Of a stretch of 64,000 bases of DNA, positions 48,882 through 60,900 are shown in pieces. Source of the stretch: Panax quinquefolius (lineage: Eukaryota > Streptophyta > Magnoliopsida > Apiales > Araliaceae). The notes beneath the pieces were generated by a model. The model saw nothing but the letters and a program-made list of their open reading frames with translations, had not been told where the DNA came from and searched no databases. The DNA lies in assembly GCA_020205615.1 (NCBI GenBank), contig CM035168.1:122659573-122723572 (forward strand), in the 5' to 3' direction. Positions within the stretch are counted from its first letter, which is position 1, and the number at the start of each line of letters is the position of its first letter. A program made the translations under genes and the position numbers.

Positions 48882-51399
48882 TGTAAGACCCCAACTTATT
48901 GTCTTTTATTTATTATTTTAAAATAGTAAGGGTTGATTTGATTAATGTGGTTAGTTATGGGTACAAATGCGCAAATATCTTAAATAAACAAGTGGTTATA
49001 AAATATTTATTGTTATTGGGAAATATTCGTTTGGTCGTGGAATACTCTACTACTTGTCGGGAATATTAATTACGACGGCCAGTAGCGACCTCGTGTAGGC
49101 CCATAACGAAAGCGATTGGATGAAGAAAGCGAGCAAGAATAAATTGTTTATAAATAATGGCGTAGTTATTTCAGATTATCTTTGTTAGAATCCCGGTGGT
49201 TAAAACACAAAGTATATTACGGTATTGCACTCAATTATTAATTTACGTAAAAAAGCACTACTCAATAATTATTACAATAATTCTTTATTCAATATTATAT
49301 TTTATTGATTGATAATTGCTACGTTGATATTTTATATTATTGTTGTTTTAATAATTGTCACCGCACGTATTTTCATTATCGGATAAATAATTCATATTAT
49401 TTGAATAATATTATTAGATAACATTATTAGCAATGTCCGGAAAGTTACATCAAGAGAGGTTTGGTCATCTAATTGCGTCTTAGTAAGGAGAAATCCTTAT
49501 CGAAAAGCCTCTTTCTTGAAATGGCTCGGTTATCGATCTTGTGATTCGTAATATTATTTATGAATAATTAATTATTGATTATTATGATAAAAAAATATTC
49601 ATTTTATGTGAATATAGGCGGAGAAAATTTTTAATGTGACAATTATTGAAAAATTGATATTTTATCTTTTTACGATAAAATAATTCATTTAAATATATTA
49701 TTATATTTTAATAATATAATAATGGTGATATTTTTACAATGAATGTGGGATATATGAATAAATGAGGAGAAGAAGAGTATTTTGTTGCATGATAAATATT
49801 AAAAACATGTTTTTCATGTTTGTGGACCCCATTTCTTGACTGAAATTTGATTATAGCCTATAAAATCACCCGTTTGTGGATTTCGGTCAACTTCTGTTTG
49901 GAATTTGGAAAAACTTAAACTTACAAAGTTGTAGAGAATGAAATTTCCTATAGAAAGGACATGTTGAATTTTTCTGATAAAAGGGTTATTTATTGTGAAT
50001 TATTGAAATTCTGAAGTTCTAGAATAATTGATTTTTGGAGGTTTTAATTGTTTTATTCATGAAAAACGTTTTTTTGCAAGCCCGCATGTGTGGTAAAAAT
50101 GAGTGAATTCAGATTCCTTGGTGGTGGGCTTGAATATTTGGTAAATAAAATTATTTTAATAAATTTTTACTTTTGGTGTTCAAGATTTTCCTATAAATAG
50201 GGTCTTGGGTTAGAATTGAAAATCACACCGAAAATCAAGTTTTTCTCTCTATATTATCAGTATTTTTGTGAGTATTTTGATACTTTGAGTGTTGTTATAT
50301 CTGGTCTGCAAGTTCCTTCATATTATATATCCAAGTATTTAGGTTAAATCTTGTCTTTTCGAGGTAAGAATATTATTTTTGTAAAAATAATATTATTTCT
50401 TCTAATATCGTTATACGGATTATTGGTAAGATTTTCTTGTGAAATTCTTTCTTTTAGTGTCGTGAGTTCTTATTCACGTATCAAGACTATTCACGTAAAA
50501 ATTAAATTTTTATTTTTATCCAAAATATCGATTATGGATCTTGGCTTTGATCAGATCCATGTTTTGATCATTCTTGAATTTTACTTCACTATGGTTATTT
50601 ATGAAGTATTTTTGAAACTTTAATCGTTTTAAAGTATGAATCCTTAATATTTATTATTTTGTTTCAATTGGGTTTGTTTTCTTAAAATATTTTTCATCAT
50701 CCTCGGTCCCAAATGATGGTATTCTATTGAATATCTTTGATGCGTAGTGCAAAGATGGTTGATTTTCGATGAATATCTTTGGTAAGTAGTGTAAAGATGA
50801 GCGGTGTTGAGATGAACAATGACCGAGTGATGAATATCTTTGGCAGAATGCAGCAGATGAATATTTGATTCAAGATGAATATTGATTGATGTTCTGAGGA
50901 TAAAATGTTGATGATGAATATTAAATTCATAGATAATAGTAGAATTAAATTCTCTACGTAACTCTTCTATGAATTATTATTTCATTGCGAATATTGATTC
51001 CAAACTTGTTATCTATTATATTCTATCGATTTTTTTTCATTGAAGTAATGATAATTTGTTCTATATTATCTTAGTCATAATATTCTTTCTTTGAAATTTA
51101 GTTGAAATTTCACCCTTTTTCTTTTTGTTCCATTTTTCTTCTCAAGTGAGAATGTAGCGAGTTAATCGGGGGATGGAATGATGGTTCTAGAAGTTGTCTT
51201 AGTAGTCCTCATCATTTTTGTATAATAATATATCAATAATTATAATGAGGACTTTTTTGGGTGTGAATATTGTCTAGATGATAATATTAGTATTTAAACT
51301 CATAATTTATATGTTGTATTAATAAAGTTATAGTTATTTTTATACCATGTATTTTGACGACTCAAAATGAATGATTTATACTTATTTTGGGGCGTCACA
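48882..51399 (+). repeat. Solo LTR (family 1) with 5-bp target duplication, upstream of the SAWADEE gene
   Basis: 2518 bases from TGTAAGACCCCAACTTATT to TTGGGGCGTCACA, flanked by GTATG on both sides (48877-48881 and 51400-51404). It is in the same orientation as the downstream gene and ends 247 bases before its ATG. It keeps a TATAAATAG box (50192-50200) followed by GGTTAGAATTGAAAATCACA, the usual family-1 start region. No internal coding region remains. Confidence 0.93.
50192..50200 (+). promoter_or_regulatory. LTR TATA box facing the SAWADEE gene
   Basis: CTATAAATAGGGTCTTGGG is the family-1 promoter core, intact here and about 1.45 kb upstream of the gene start codon on the same strand. 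Whether it is used is unknown. Confidence 0.65.
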
Positions 51400-51445
51400 G
51401 TATGTCATATCAGCAATTTATAAAATATTTATAGTTCTTAGTTTG

Positions 51446-51646
51446 AGTTTACTCTTATGCCGCAATTAGCGAATAAACATTAATGAAAATAAATTCCACG
51501 CATTTGCATCGGGATTCGGACACAGAACAGCAGTCTCCACCGTCTGATAAGAACCCAAGCACAGTACACATGCTCAAGCAGTTTCAGTAATTAGCATTCC
51601 CGATTATAAAACACTCACTCTATCATTTCACATTCACCTTCAATCA
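51446..51646 (+). promoter_or_regulatory. Proximal promoter and 5' leader of the SAWADEE gene
   Basis: About 200 bases of non-repeat sequence lie between the inverted-repeat element and the ATG. A TATA-like TATAAAAC at 51605-51612 is 42 bases before the start codon, giving a leader of roughly 10-15 bases if it is used. This is all that remains of single-copy upstream DNA. Confidence 0.55.
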
Positions 51647-54600
51647 ATGGCCGCTGACGATGGTGGTTTTCCGGCAAACAACGCCGTCTTGCTAGAAGCC
51701 AAGCGGAAAGAGGACTCCTCATGGCATCCTTGCCAAGTATCTCTGTGGTGAGTCTTCTTTCTCCTTTTCATTCATGATCCAACTGATAGAGAACGGCTCC
51801 GGCGAGAATATACAGCTTCTGATTTTCACTCAGATTTTATCTACTATTCTCCTCAAAATCATCAAAACTAAATGATTATAATATTTGGTTGTTGGAGGCA
51901 TAGTTTTGCTGATCTTCTAATAATAATTAATGAATCTATATTAATGAGCGATAATTATCCCTAATTAGTATATCCTGTCTAAATTTAAAAGTCACTCTAA
52001 ATAACTCTGGTACGTGACGTTTTTTTATTGTCTACAGACTATAGTGAATTAGTGATACATGCATTCAATTAACGGTTCCAGAGTTCAAATTGATCGGTTG
52101 CTACTTTTTAAGTTAATATATTTGAATATGAAGTTGGAATCAAGGAAGAAAATTAATTTTAGTTTATTGAAAATGTGTAATAATGTGCATGTACTTTTTT
52201 TTTTCTTTTTTCTTTTTGGTATTATATTTTAAATTTTAATAACTAGATTGGTTTTAGTTCTGATTGATCCAAAACTTTTTTTGCTGGAATATATCCTTTA
52301 ATATAAAAGAAATCATGTACACATTTTATATTATATTCTTGATCTTTTTTCCCCCTTTCTATAATGACTATTTATCAGGTTCAATCAAAGACATGAAAGA
52401 GTTCAGATATTCAGTTGGTTGTCTTGCACTAATGTGTTTGATTAACACACAGTACACACATAATATGTCCATTCCATTAACTAATAATAGCATATGAATT
52501 TTGTCAAAAAACAACTAATAATTATCAAGTAATAGAATTATTAACTATTTTACATGGAAAGAGGAAAATTTTAGTTCATTAAACACCAACTATTGTTGCA
52601 TTAATAGATCGACTGTATACACCCATACTAGTGACAAATGCTTTTTCCTTTTGTATCTTGTCTCAATTAACACAACAAAAAGTTTAACCCTAATTACTAA
52701 AGGTCACATGCAGAAAGTTGAGTACGAGGTGGTATGGGCATGGTCTTGGGGTAACCAGATACAATTATCCGCATTATATATCAATTTCTCTTCTATTTTT
52801 TTGAAATACTCGTTATGTTTTCTGGAAGTAAAATTCTGATACTTATCAAATTATAGTATGTTACAAAGTACTGGAACAGGTACCGTAGAAGTATCAGAAT
52901 GCAGTAATGTCTTGATAGTTGACACAGCTACAACTCTCTCATAGAATCACCCACACTTCAAGTATTTGTAATTATAAAATTTTAACTGCAAGACACATGT
53001 AAGTGATGCAGCAATTTGGGAGAAATTGGAATTTGCAATTTTGAGTGGATTACTGGATTGCGAATCATTTTTTCTTGTTATACAGGTTTTGGTTGTTTTT
53101 AGTATGTAAAGCTTGCAGTCTTTAGCAGGTCTGGTACACTCCCCATTTACATGGGCGTAGTCTGTCCCTGTTTTGGCGGCTTCTAATTAATTTGTATGTA
53201 TCAAAAATATAAAAATAAAATACACATGCAACAAAGAGTGAAAGCATTTGTTTAGTGAAATTTAATGATTCAAAGATAACTTGTATATGAACCACTCCCC
53301 GAATGATGAATTTACATTAATTTTAATAGTTATGCTACTTAAGTACTTGCTTTGGCTACTTGATTCAATTTCTTGCTATGAGGAGCATTATGATGGTAAT
53401 GGATCTGACGTGTCCATATTACAACCAAGCATGAGAATTCAAGTTGTTTTAACTAAATATACTTGCAAATTTAAGGACAAAAAGAATCAGGCTTAACTTC
53501 TGGCCTATGTTATTATGATGAAGTCAAATGCTGTTTATAATTCAGCATAGCAGTTGTTCTATGAGAATATAAGAGTTGAATTTACATATTTATAGAAACA
53601 AAAACTGAGTAGGAAGTTATGTAGAAAAAATGTGGAGTATGAAGGGTTTTTATATTTTATTATTGATAAGTGAAAAGTGGAGTAGAAAGTGAGACCAGCA
53701 GTTTTGAAATTCGGCCTTTAGGAATCATGAATAAAGTACTTCACTGGAACTATAGGATGAGAGAAGAACTGAATTTAAGTGGAATTAAGTGATGTTAGAG
53801 AACTAGTAGAATATTTAGAATATGTTATACATTTATATTTACTTACGTGAATATTTTAGAAAGAGAGCAAGGGGAACGAAAATGTGAAATGGCAGATATC
53901 TTCCACATAGTACATTTTTGCAATTAAGATATATAATTTGTTGCGTAGTGTATCAGTCCTTCTGATCCATTGTTCCATTTGATGGGGTTGCTAGATATTC
54001 CAAATACCAATTTAATAAGTTTTTTTTTTTTGGATAAGTTTTTACTGCTTTAAATGAGATTCTACATTTTATCATCTGAAATAATGGGAATTGCTGTGTT
54101 CCATGGCTTTGTCCTTGCAGCCCTAGTGGAGTCGGTCTTATTATAGACTATGGAGAGAATGGTTTTGAAGACATTATAGTAAATAAAGAAGAAGCCATAT
54201 CCCGTCTTCGCGTTCGTTCTGTTCCTCTACAAGGTGATGAATGCTCTGAAATTCAGCAAGGCGACCATATTCTTGCTACCCAACAGTCAGAAAGTAAGAT
54301 TCTTTTCTTCGATGCTGAAGTGGAAAAGGTACACTCTTTTGATTCGTGTTACGAATGACAAGTTCCATGTGTGATGTGAGATTTATAAGGTATACTTTTT
54401 TCCCTCATACAACCTAGAAACGCAACATACTTTACAGGTTCCAAAGGGAATACCAGCAAATTTGATTCTTCTAAATACGTTTAAAAAATTTAGCCTATAA
54501 CAACATCGCCATCCCCTAATTGATGGTCATATATTCTTCCCATTACTTCTTGTCAGGAGGATGACCTTTTTCCATCTATAATTTACAAGTTGATGGCCTT

Positions 54601-57600
54601 ATTCATGTTAGTTATGATAGGCCAATCATTTGAAAAACCAAAAGAATTACAGCAATGACCCAAAACAAGGAGAATAAACTCCCAACTGAGCTGAATAGAA
54701 AAAGACGCAAGAAAACTCCACGTACTAAGAGGTACCTAGTTTACACTATCTTACGTTGAGAGAACTCATCGGCACATGCATTATAATTTACTATTAAGGG
54801 ATACCATGTATATAGACTTTGACCTTCACTGTATATTCAATACATAGTAGAATATATAATTTGCTAATTAACATGGATAGTTTGTAGTTGCTTTACAGAT
54901 TATTAGAAAACTTAGTTGATATTTATTTTATCAAAAATCCTTAGTAGCTCTTGAAAAAAGTTTAACAATTCACGAAACTTTTAAAATAATTTAATCACAC
55001 TATTAAGAACTCCGATTGACCAATTACCAAAAGAATAAAACAAATTTGCTATCTTTGTCGAAAATGTGAGATAGCTTACCATTTCAAATGAGATTCAGGG
55101 TTTAAATCTCACTTGATATCAAACATATTCTGAATATCCTCTATAACTGATATACCTAGTTCTTCTGAATTCCATCCGAAATACGTTTTTCTTGTTCTTC
55201 CCTTTTTTTTGCATGGACATTCGGCATGCTTAGTCATCTGGTACATAGTGGTACAACTTAGGACATTGTACCTGCTTATTAAAATTGTGTTGTTACCCTA
55301 TAGTATTCCTTCTGGTCGTTAAATAAACTAGAGAGGTCAATGATTGGGCTTTCTAATTTTAAGGCACTGGCAACTATTTTTTGTAATTGGCAATGGTGGC
55401 AGTTTGTTGGAATTTCTGGAAGTGGATAGAGTAGCTTCATACTGTGTAGAATCTTATTATATTATTGATTTACCAATTGCTTTTCAAGAGGCAGGATGGC
55501 TGTAATGCATTATTACAATCTATATTCTATAATCTATAATTACCTGTCGACTCCATCTCGTTCATTCCTCTTAGTATCCTCTAAATATCTTTAGCAAAAA
55601 ATTATTTCCTAATTCAGCTGTTTCATTTCCCCCAATTAGATTTTCACATTGGGATTTCATGCATTTTAAGAAACTAAGATTATACAATGTTCCAATTTCA
55701 CTCGTCATGGACCAGCCTCCATAATTGATTTGCTTAAAATTGATATGTTAAATGGTGAGTTGATGGGACCTTCTACGGGCCCTTCATATTTAAATTATTT
55801 TTTCAGTTGATAAGTAAAGTATATTATAAACAAAAGACACCAAAAGGGGTTGCCATCCCTGCACACTTAAAGGTCATGGGTATAATGGTAATGTTAAACT
55901 AAAAACTCATTGTGACATTGTTTTGGGACTGATAGTGAAAGAGACTCCATTCTGGGATGGAGGGAATATTTGCATATATAATTGCTTACATTATTCTCTG
56001 TCCTCTAAAGGATCCCTTATTCCAAGAGAAATCGACAATAACTTGGCTATTTACGAAATACCACAAGACCAACTAAACCATGTTTTCATTCATCTTGTAG
56101 AAAAGTATTGAGGATTTGAAGTTTAAGTTTGCAGTCATTTTTTTCTATTATTTATTTTATGTGTGTGTAAATGTCTATTAGAACCGGTTTAGTTTATTCG
56201 TGCCCACTATTAAGATTAACTTACCCAAGAAACAAATGCTATTAGCTTAGTGATTTAATTTTGCTTGATTGCCACATTTGACAGGCACTTAGGGTAAGGC
56301 ACTCGAAGAGAGTGCACTGTAGATGTACTTTCACTATCAAATGGCTTCACCAAGAACTTAAAGAAACCTTTGTTGTCTCATCTAGCTCAATCATGAAACT
56401 GGCTGCAGGGAACATCATTTCCCATCCAACAATTTCTGCATTTATGAATACAGTGGAACCTTTGATTTGCTCCAGTAATGTTGTCAATGACATGGATGAT
56501 GAAATGAATCTTCATGATTTGTTGGAAAAACAAATAGAGGAGATCAGTAATTCAGCTGATATATTCAAGAAGACAATTGCAGAGGACATTCTATTTGGGG
56601 TTGAAGGTAAGAACTGTACCCTCTGCTGTAACAGTATACTACAACATTGATGCTAATATTATTATTATAAATGTAATTTTATGTGTCCAAATAGTTATAT
56701 TTTTTATGTTCTGCATCAGAGCTGGCAAAGACTACTGATGCATGACATTCCACAAGATGGATTCAGTTACTGAACAATTTTCTTTATCCTATTAGTTGAT
56801 CGCGCTTTGTAATTAAGTCTAACCATTATAACCTAGCTCCCTGAGATCTATGTTGCTATTGTATGCTGGGTCTTGAAAATCTTCTCTAGCTTATTTAGCA
56901 GAAAGAAACATTTCAATAATTTTTTTCAAATAGTAATTTACTGGACTTTGTGTTATTCTTTTTAGTGTGTCCTGAAACTTCTCTATAGCACAAAAGAATC
57001 TTTTCCGATGATTTAATCAGTAATATTATTTAGAATTTCTAGGCCACATATGGTCAGGAACTAAAACTCAGCTATATTCAAAGACGCCTACTGATGTAAA
57101 ATCTACATGATTAGTCTTGTGCATCTATACTATTCAAAAGTACAATTCCTGTTAGATCCTCTTTTTTATTTTTTTAAAATTCTAGTTCCATAGGTTTACA
57201 ATATTTGGTGCTGTCTCCACCCAACGAATGACAAAAAAACTGTCAATTTCTAAATAATTGAGCCAAATGAAAGCCTGTACCAGATTATTGCTTTGTAACC
57301 TTGAAAAAAGTAATCCTGCCTTGTTGCTTTGGATTGGAACCTTGAAAAAGGTAATCCTGTCTTTGATAGTTAACAGGTTCGTTAAAGCATACTCTATTGC
57401 GCTAGGCCAACCTTGAAAACAAATAAATAATTAAAACTAGTCAATGACGAGTTGACGACATTCCATGGATTATCTATTGGCCGCTATGTTGTAATAAGGG
57501 GCGATTGTTCCTCTTGACTTATGAGAATTTATTTTTGTTTTTTTATAAGTTTTACATGTAATGCTTTCTAGTAAAAGAGTCATAAGGAAAGTTATAACTT

Positions 57601-58082
57601 ATCACTCTTGTATCGAAATCCTGAATCTGCCCCAGTTGGCAGATAAAACATTACATTTAAGTTATCTGCTTATTCCCATAAAAAGTTAAAATTAAATTTA
57701 AACTTTTCCTAGGAAATCTTCTAAGCAATTAATGGCTAATTGACTCTCTCTCTATACTTGCAAGCGCGCGTACACACATATAGAAATGATAGGTTTCTAA
57801 TCTGGTAAGATAAAGAGAAATATGGAATACATATGAATAAACTGGAATCCAAAGTATATATATATATATATATATAACACAAACACAGGATACACATACT
57901 TAGCTATATATATATATATATTCTTAAAAGGCAAAACTAAATGTGTTATTATTTACCTTCTACATTTAGCTAACCTTTTTCTTCCAGATGGAAGGATGTA
58001 TAATAGCAAAGCTCAATCAACAATAGCACATATCAAAGGGAAAAAATCGGTGGAAAACTGGCCTTTACTTGGTCAAATGTAA
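51647..58082 (+). CDS. SAWADEE-domain protein (homeodomain-less SHH-like), 4 exons, 241 aa
   Basis: Exons: 51647-51747, 54121-54328, 56285-56606 and 57988-58082. All introns are GT..AG (GTGAGT..TTGCAG, GTACAC..TGACAG, GTAAGA..TTCCAG). The frame is open through all four exons, 726 bases including TAA. Residues about 14-145 match the SAWADEE domain: LEAKRKEDSSWHPC, DYGENGFED, RVRSVPLQGDECSEIQQGDH, KILFFDAEVEK, RHSKRVHCRCTF. Cys75, His109, Cys115 and Cys117 have the spacing of the family's C3H zinc site. In SHH1/DTF1 this double-Tudor-like domain reads H3K9 methylation and brings Pol IV to silenced loci. Here the N-terminal homeodomain is absent: the protein starts directly at the SAWADEE fold and adds an acidic, helical tail (about 165-210). 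Its function is inferred from the domain only. A first exon further upstream cannot be excluded, but the solo LTR makes it unlikely. Confidence 0.88.
51748..54120 (+). other. Intron 1 of the SAWADEE gene
   Basis: 2373 bases, AT-rich, starting GTGAGTCTTC and ending TTGTCCTTGCAG. I see no transposon fragments of the neighbouring families and no credible reading frame in it. Confidence 0.85.
54329..56284 (+). other. Intron 2 of the SAWADEE gene
   Basis: 1956 bases, from GTACACTC to CACATTTGACAG. It is AT-rich and unremarkable. A short open frame inside (55923-56111) resembles no family I recognise and is not needed for the gene model. Confidence 0.85.
56607..57987 (+). other. Intron 3 of the SAWADEE gene, with two TA microsatellites
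   Basis: 1381 bases from GTAAGAAC to CTTCCAG. It contains short TA runs at 57855-57876 and 57905-57921 near its 3' end. There is no coding signal. Confidence 0.83.
57855..57876. repeat. TA microsatellite in intron 3
   Basis: Eleven TA units. A second run of about eight units follows at 57905-57921. Confidence 0.93.
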
Positions 58083-58750
58083 CATTTTCGACACCCAAGC
58101 ATGAAAGTGCCTAATGGTTTGTGAAAATGGAAGGTGATAAATTCCTAGTTTAGGTTATGAGAGCACAATTTCAACTTCATAACACAATTTTAACTATTCT
58201 AAGAAAAGAGTGAAGTCTGGCTAGTTCGACCTCGTATATGGAAAGATATGTAAGATTATTATTATATATACATTTAAAAGATATTTTTTTAACATCACTA
58301 TTAAGGCATGCTGGTTTGCCTAGGTTCTAATAACTACTAGGATGTTTATTGATCGCAGTGCTGAATACTTCAAAATTTAGAAAAAAACTAAAGTGGCTGC
58401 GCATGGATTTAATTATTGAAACGGCAAATTTTAGTTAGAGTCCACATACATAAAATCAATATGCGAGTGTCGTTGGATTTCAGTATAATCTTCATTCTTC
58501 AAATTAAATATACCTTGGAGTTACTGTTATAAACAAGAATTAAAACTTAACTGCACTGATGAAGCTTTTACGAGTTTATACTTGAGAGTTGGGATTTTTT
58601 TTTCTTTCTTCTTGAGCTTGAAAGACTATCTTAATCTAAGATAACCCACAAAGAAACAAATCATTTTATTAGTTTCATAAAGACCAAAACATAAACAACT
58701 CAATCTACTACTTGATGCTCCATCTTTTGGACACAATGTCAAGTTGTTAG
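58083..58750. other. Intergenic, downstream of the SAWADEE gene
   Basis: 668 bases between the stop codon and the copia LTR. AT-rich; no second gene and no clear polyadenylation signal that I would commit to. The last five bases, GTTAG, are the likely left target duplication of the copia element. Confidence 0.6.
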
Positions 58751-59678
58751 TGTTGGAATTATATATATCAATAGCAGTCACAATAGCAGTACCAGTCAAT
58801 TGCAGTAACAGAAGCCTAGCAGTAGCAAGAACAACGTAGCAACAAAAGCAGTAAGCGAACAAAATTGGAACAACTTAGCTGTTATATGAAAGAGGCCGAG
58901 GCGTAGCAAAGCTACTGTCCTAAAAAGTGATTCCGCCCTCCTTTGGTTAGAAACCTTGGTGCAGTTGAGCTTGATGGCGTTCACTCTCCGAGATTCAACG
59001 GCGAAGCAACCGATTGCGTGTACTTTCATGAGAAGAAGGCTATGGGACTATCTTTGTGGATTGCCCGATGATGAGAAGGAAAAAACCGTAATGAGATGCG
59101 TGTATGATATATTTTACGGAAAGAAGCGATGTCAATCGTGTATATTTTACGTGAAGAAGCTGTGAAGAACCAAGCAATATATATGACGAATAAGAGCGTA
59201 CGTTGGGAACAAAAGCGGTAAGAAATCGGCATTAATATGAGTTTACGTTGGAGGAGTTATAGATAAGCATAAATAATTTCCGTTTGGGGATGAAAAGCGT
59301 AAAACATAAATAAGATTTCCGTTTGGGAATTTAAGAGATGAAAAGCAATTAGGGCTAGACTTAGTATAAAAGCGAAATTAGGAATTTTACCAAAAGCGTT
59401 GGGCTACAGGTGCACCTGCTGAGCAAATCTGATCCGGATCGGCACCCCCTGGCAGGCGTGTCGCGACGCACACTTACTAAGGTTTTTCGAGCGAAAAGTC
59501 CGAGAACCAAGCTTGGCTTAGCCCGATTCTTGGCGAATCCTCGTGTGCATGAGCCCATCCCTATTTCCTCGACCGTATTACTAAGCCCATAACAACAAGT
59601 ACTAATATGCACCGTGAGAGTTCTAAACTAGCGATGTGGGACTTTGAAAAACTATAAGATTTTGGAGCATAACCAACA
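58751..59678 (-). repeat. Copia 3' LTR
   Basis: 928 bases with the classic inverted ends TGTTGG...CCAACA. On the plus-strand side it holds a CAG-rich stretch (58770-58860) and a more GC-rich segment (59400-59600). GTTAG precedes it. The second LTR is not in the window for comparison. Confidence 0.9.
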
Positions 59679-59692
59679 ATCCCCACATGATC
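59679..59692 (-). other. Copia polypurine tract
   Basis: The plus strand ATCCCCACATGATCC is the complement of GGATCATGTGGGGAT, a form often found just before plant copia 3' LTRs. Confidence 0.82.
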
Positions 59693-60250
59693 CAAAATTA
59701 TCGAAGAGAGAAAATAAAAAAAGAAGTGAGAAGGCGATGGATTTTAGATACATAGCGTCGATACCTTATGGGTTTGAATCGACACTTAGTGGAACAAGCT
59801 TCGTGATTATAGATTATAGGTGAATTATATTCTTGAACCTATTATACATTATATAATCGATTGAGTTTGCACACATATCTTAAATCTGAATCCACACAAG
59901 TCCATGGTTGGTAGCGTTACAAGCCGTCGCCGTGTCCCGATTTTCATAAAGGCTCAGAGAGTTTGCGAGGACTCTCATAGGAAGCGACCTACACTTCCAC
60001 CTTTATATAGGTGAACCCATCAGTGTATCTTGACATACACCACCCTTTAGAGGCTATGAGTTTCATTAAGAATCTAAGCGATTCATCCTTTCACAATTTG
60101 TCGATTAAGCACCACATGCACTTGAGAGGGATATAAATAATTGTAGTCTTTATAATTAAATAATTACATGACTTGTTATTACCCATTGAACCCGATTCAT
60201 GGGATTTCCAATCACGTGGGTTGGGTTTCCATCACATATTATTTACTCAA
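59693..60250 (-). other. Copia 3' untranslated region
   Basis: About 560 bases between the end of RNase H and the polypurine tract, with no coding signal in any frame. Such a spacer is usual for the superfamily. Confidence 0.6.
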
Positions 60251-60900
60251 AATAATGGCGATAATCCCATCCCTCTGGATGTTTCTTGGACTACCTTTTA
60301 TTGATCCCTTAGTAAGCGGATCCGTTAGGTTCTTTTCGGACCTTACAAATTCCATGGAAATAACTCCATTCTTGATCGGTCCTAAATCTGATATTGTGCC
60401 TCGGCGCGAATGTCTCTGTTTTCCATTATAAACATGGTTCGATGCCTGCTAATAATATTTGCTTGAGAATCCTGATGTAAAGAAATAGATGGAATAAACA
60501 TACCTGATGGTATATCACCCGATAAATTCCTTATCCACTCGCTACAGTACACCTTGATTCTAAAGCAATAAATTGATTCCATAGTAGATCTAGCGATGAC
60601 AAGTTTGTTTAGCGATTTCAGCTTGACTCCTCCACTTTAAAGTAAACACATAACCACTAGTGGAGTTTGTTTCATCGTTATCGAGATACCCAATTAGCAT
60701 CTGATATCCTTCTAAAACACTAGGATGACCCGATAAAATGTACACCTACATTAAGCTGTTCCTTTTAAATACCTCATTAGTCGTGATGATGCATTCCGAT
60801 GTTCTTGTGAAGGATTATGTGTATATCTGCTAAGTCTACTAATAGCATATCTGATATCGGAACGAGTGCAGTTCATTAAATACATTACACTACCGATGAT
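60250..60900 (-). pseudogene. Copia RNase H remnant
   Basis: Minus-strand pieces: RYLKGT and SRLSRYTHNPSQEH (about 60770-60860), the SEWIRNLSGDIPSG...SISLHQDSQ stretch (60382-60582, with the active-site aspartate region HxDSQ), and DPLTKG near the end (about 60305-60325). The frames change several times. Confidence 0.84.

Larger units (their letters stand above)
48752..51445. mobile_element. MITE-like inverted-repeat element, split by a solo LTR
   Basis: The left part (48752-48881) has TTTATAAATATTTTATAAAC followed by TGCTGATGTGACATA. The right part (51400 to about 51445) has TATGTCATATCAGCA followed by ATTTATAAAATATTTATAG, the reverse complement over about 33 bases. Without the inserted LTR (and one copy of its target duplication) the element is only about 170-190 bp, non-coding, with GTGGGGCTGAAG in its centre. 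The size and termini fit a non-autonomous DNA transposon. The superfamily and its own target duplication are not clear. Confidence 0.7.

Noticed and set aside
55923..56111. 62-residue frame in intron 2 as a possible extra exon
   Set aside because: It is not needed for the continuous four-exon frame, and the residues resemble no part of the SAWADEE family.
58626..59029. Cys/Leu-rich minus-strand frames near the copia LTR as small secreted proteins
   Set aside because: They lie across the LTR border and inside the CAG-rich LTR stretch, with no start context or conservation that I can see.
59400..59600. GC-richer frames on both strands inside the copia LTR as a gene
   Set aside because: The segment lies wholly between the TGTTGG and CCAACA termini. 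GC-rich leader sequence in LTRs can give such frames by chance.
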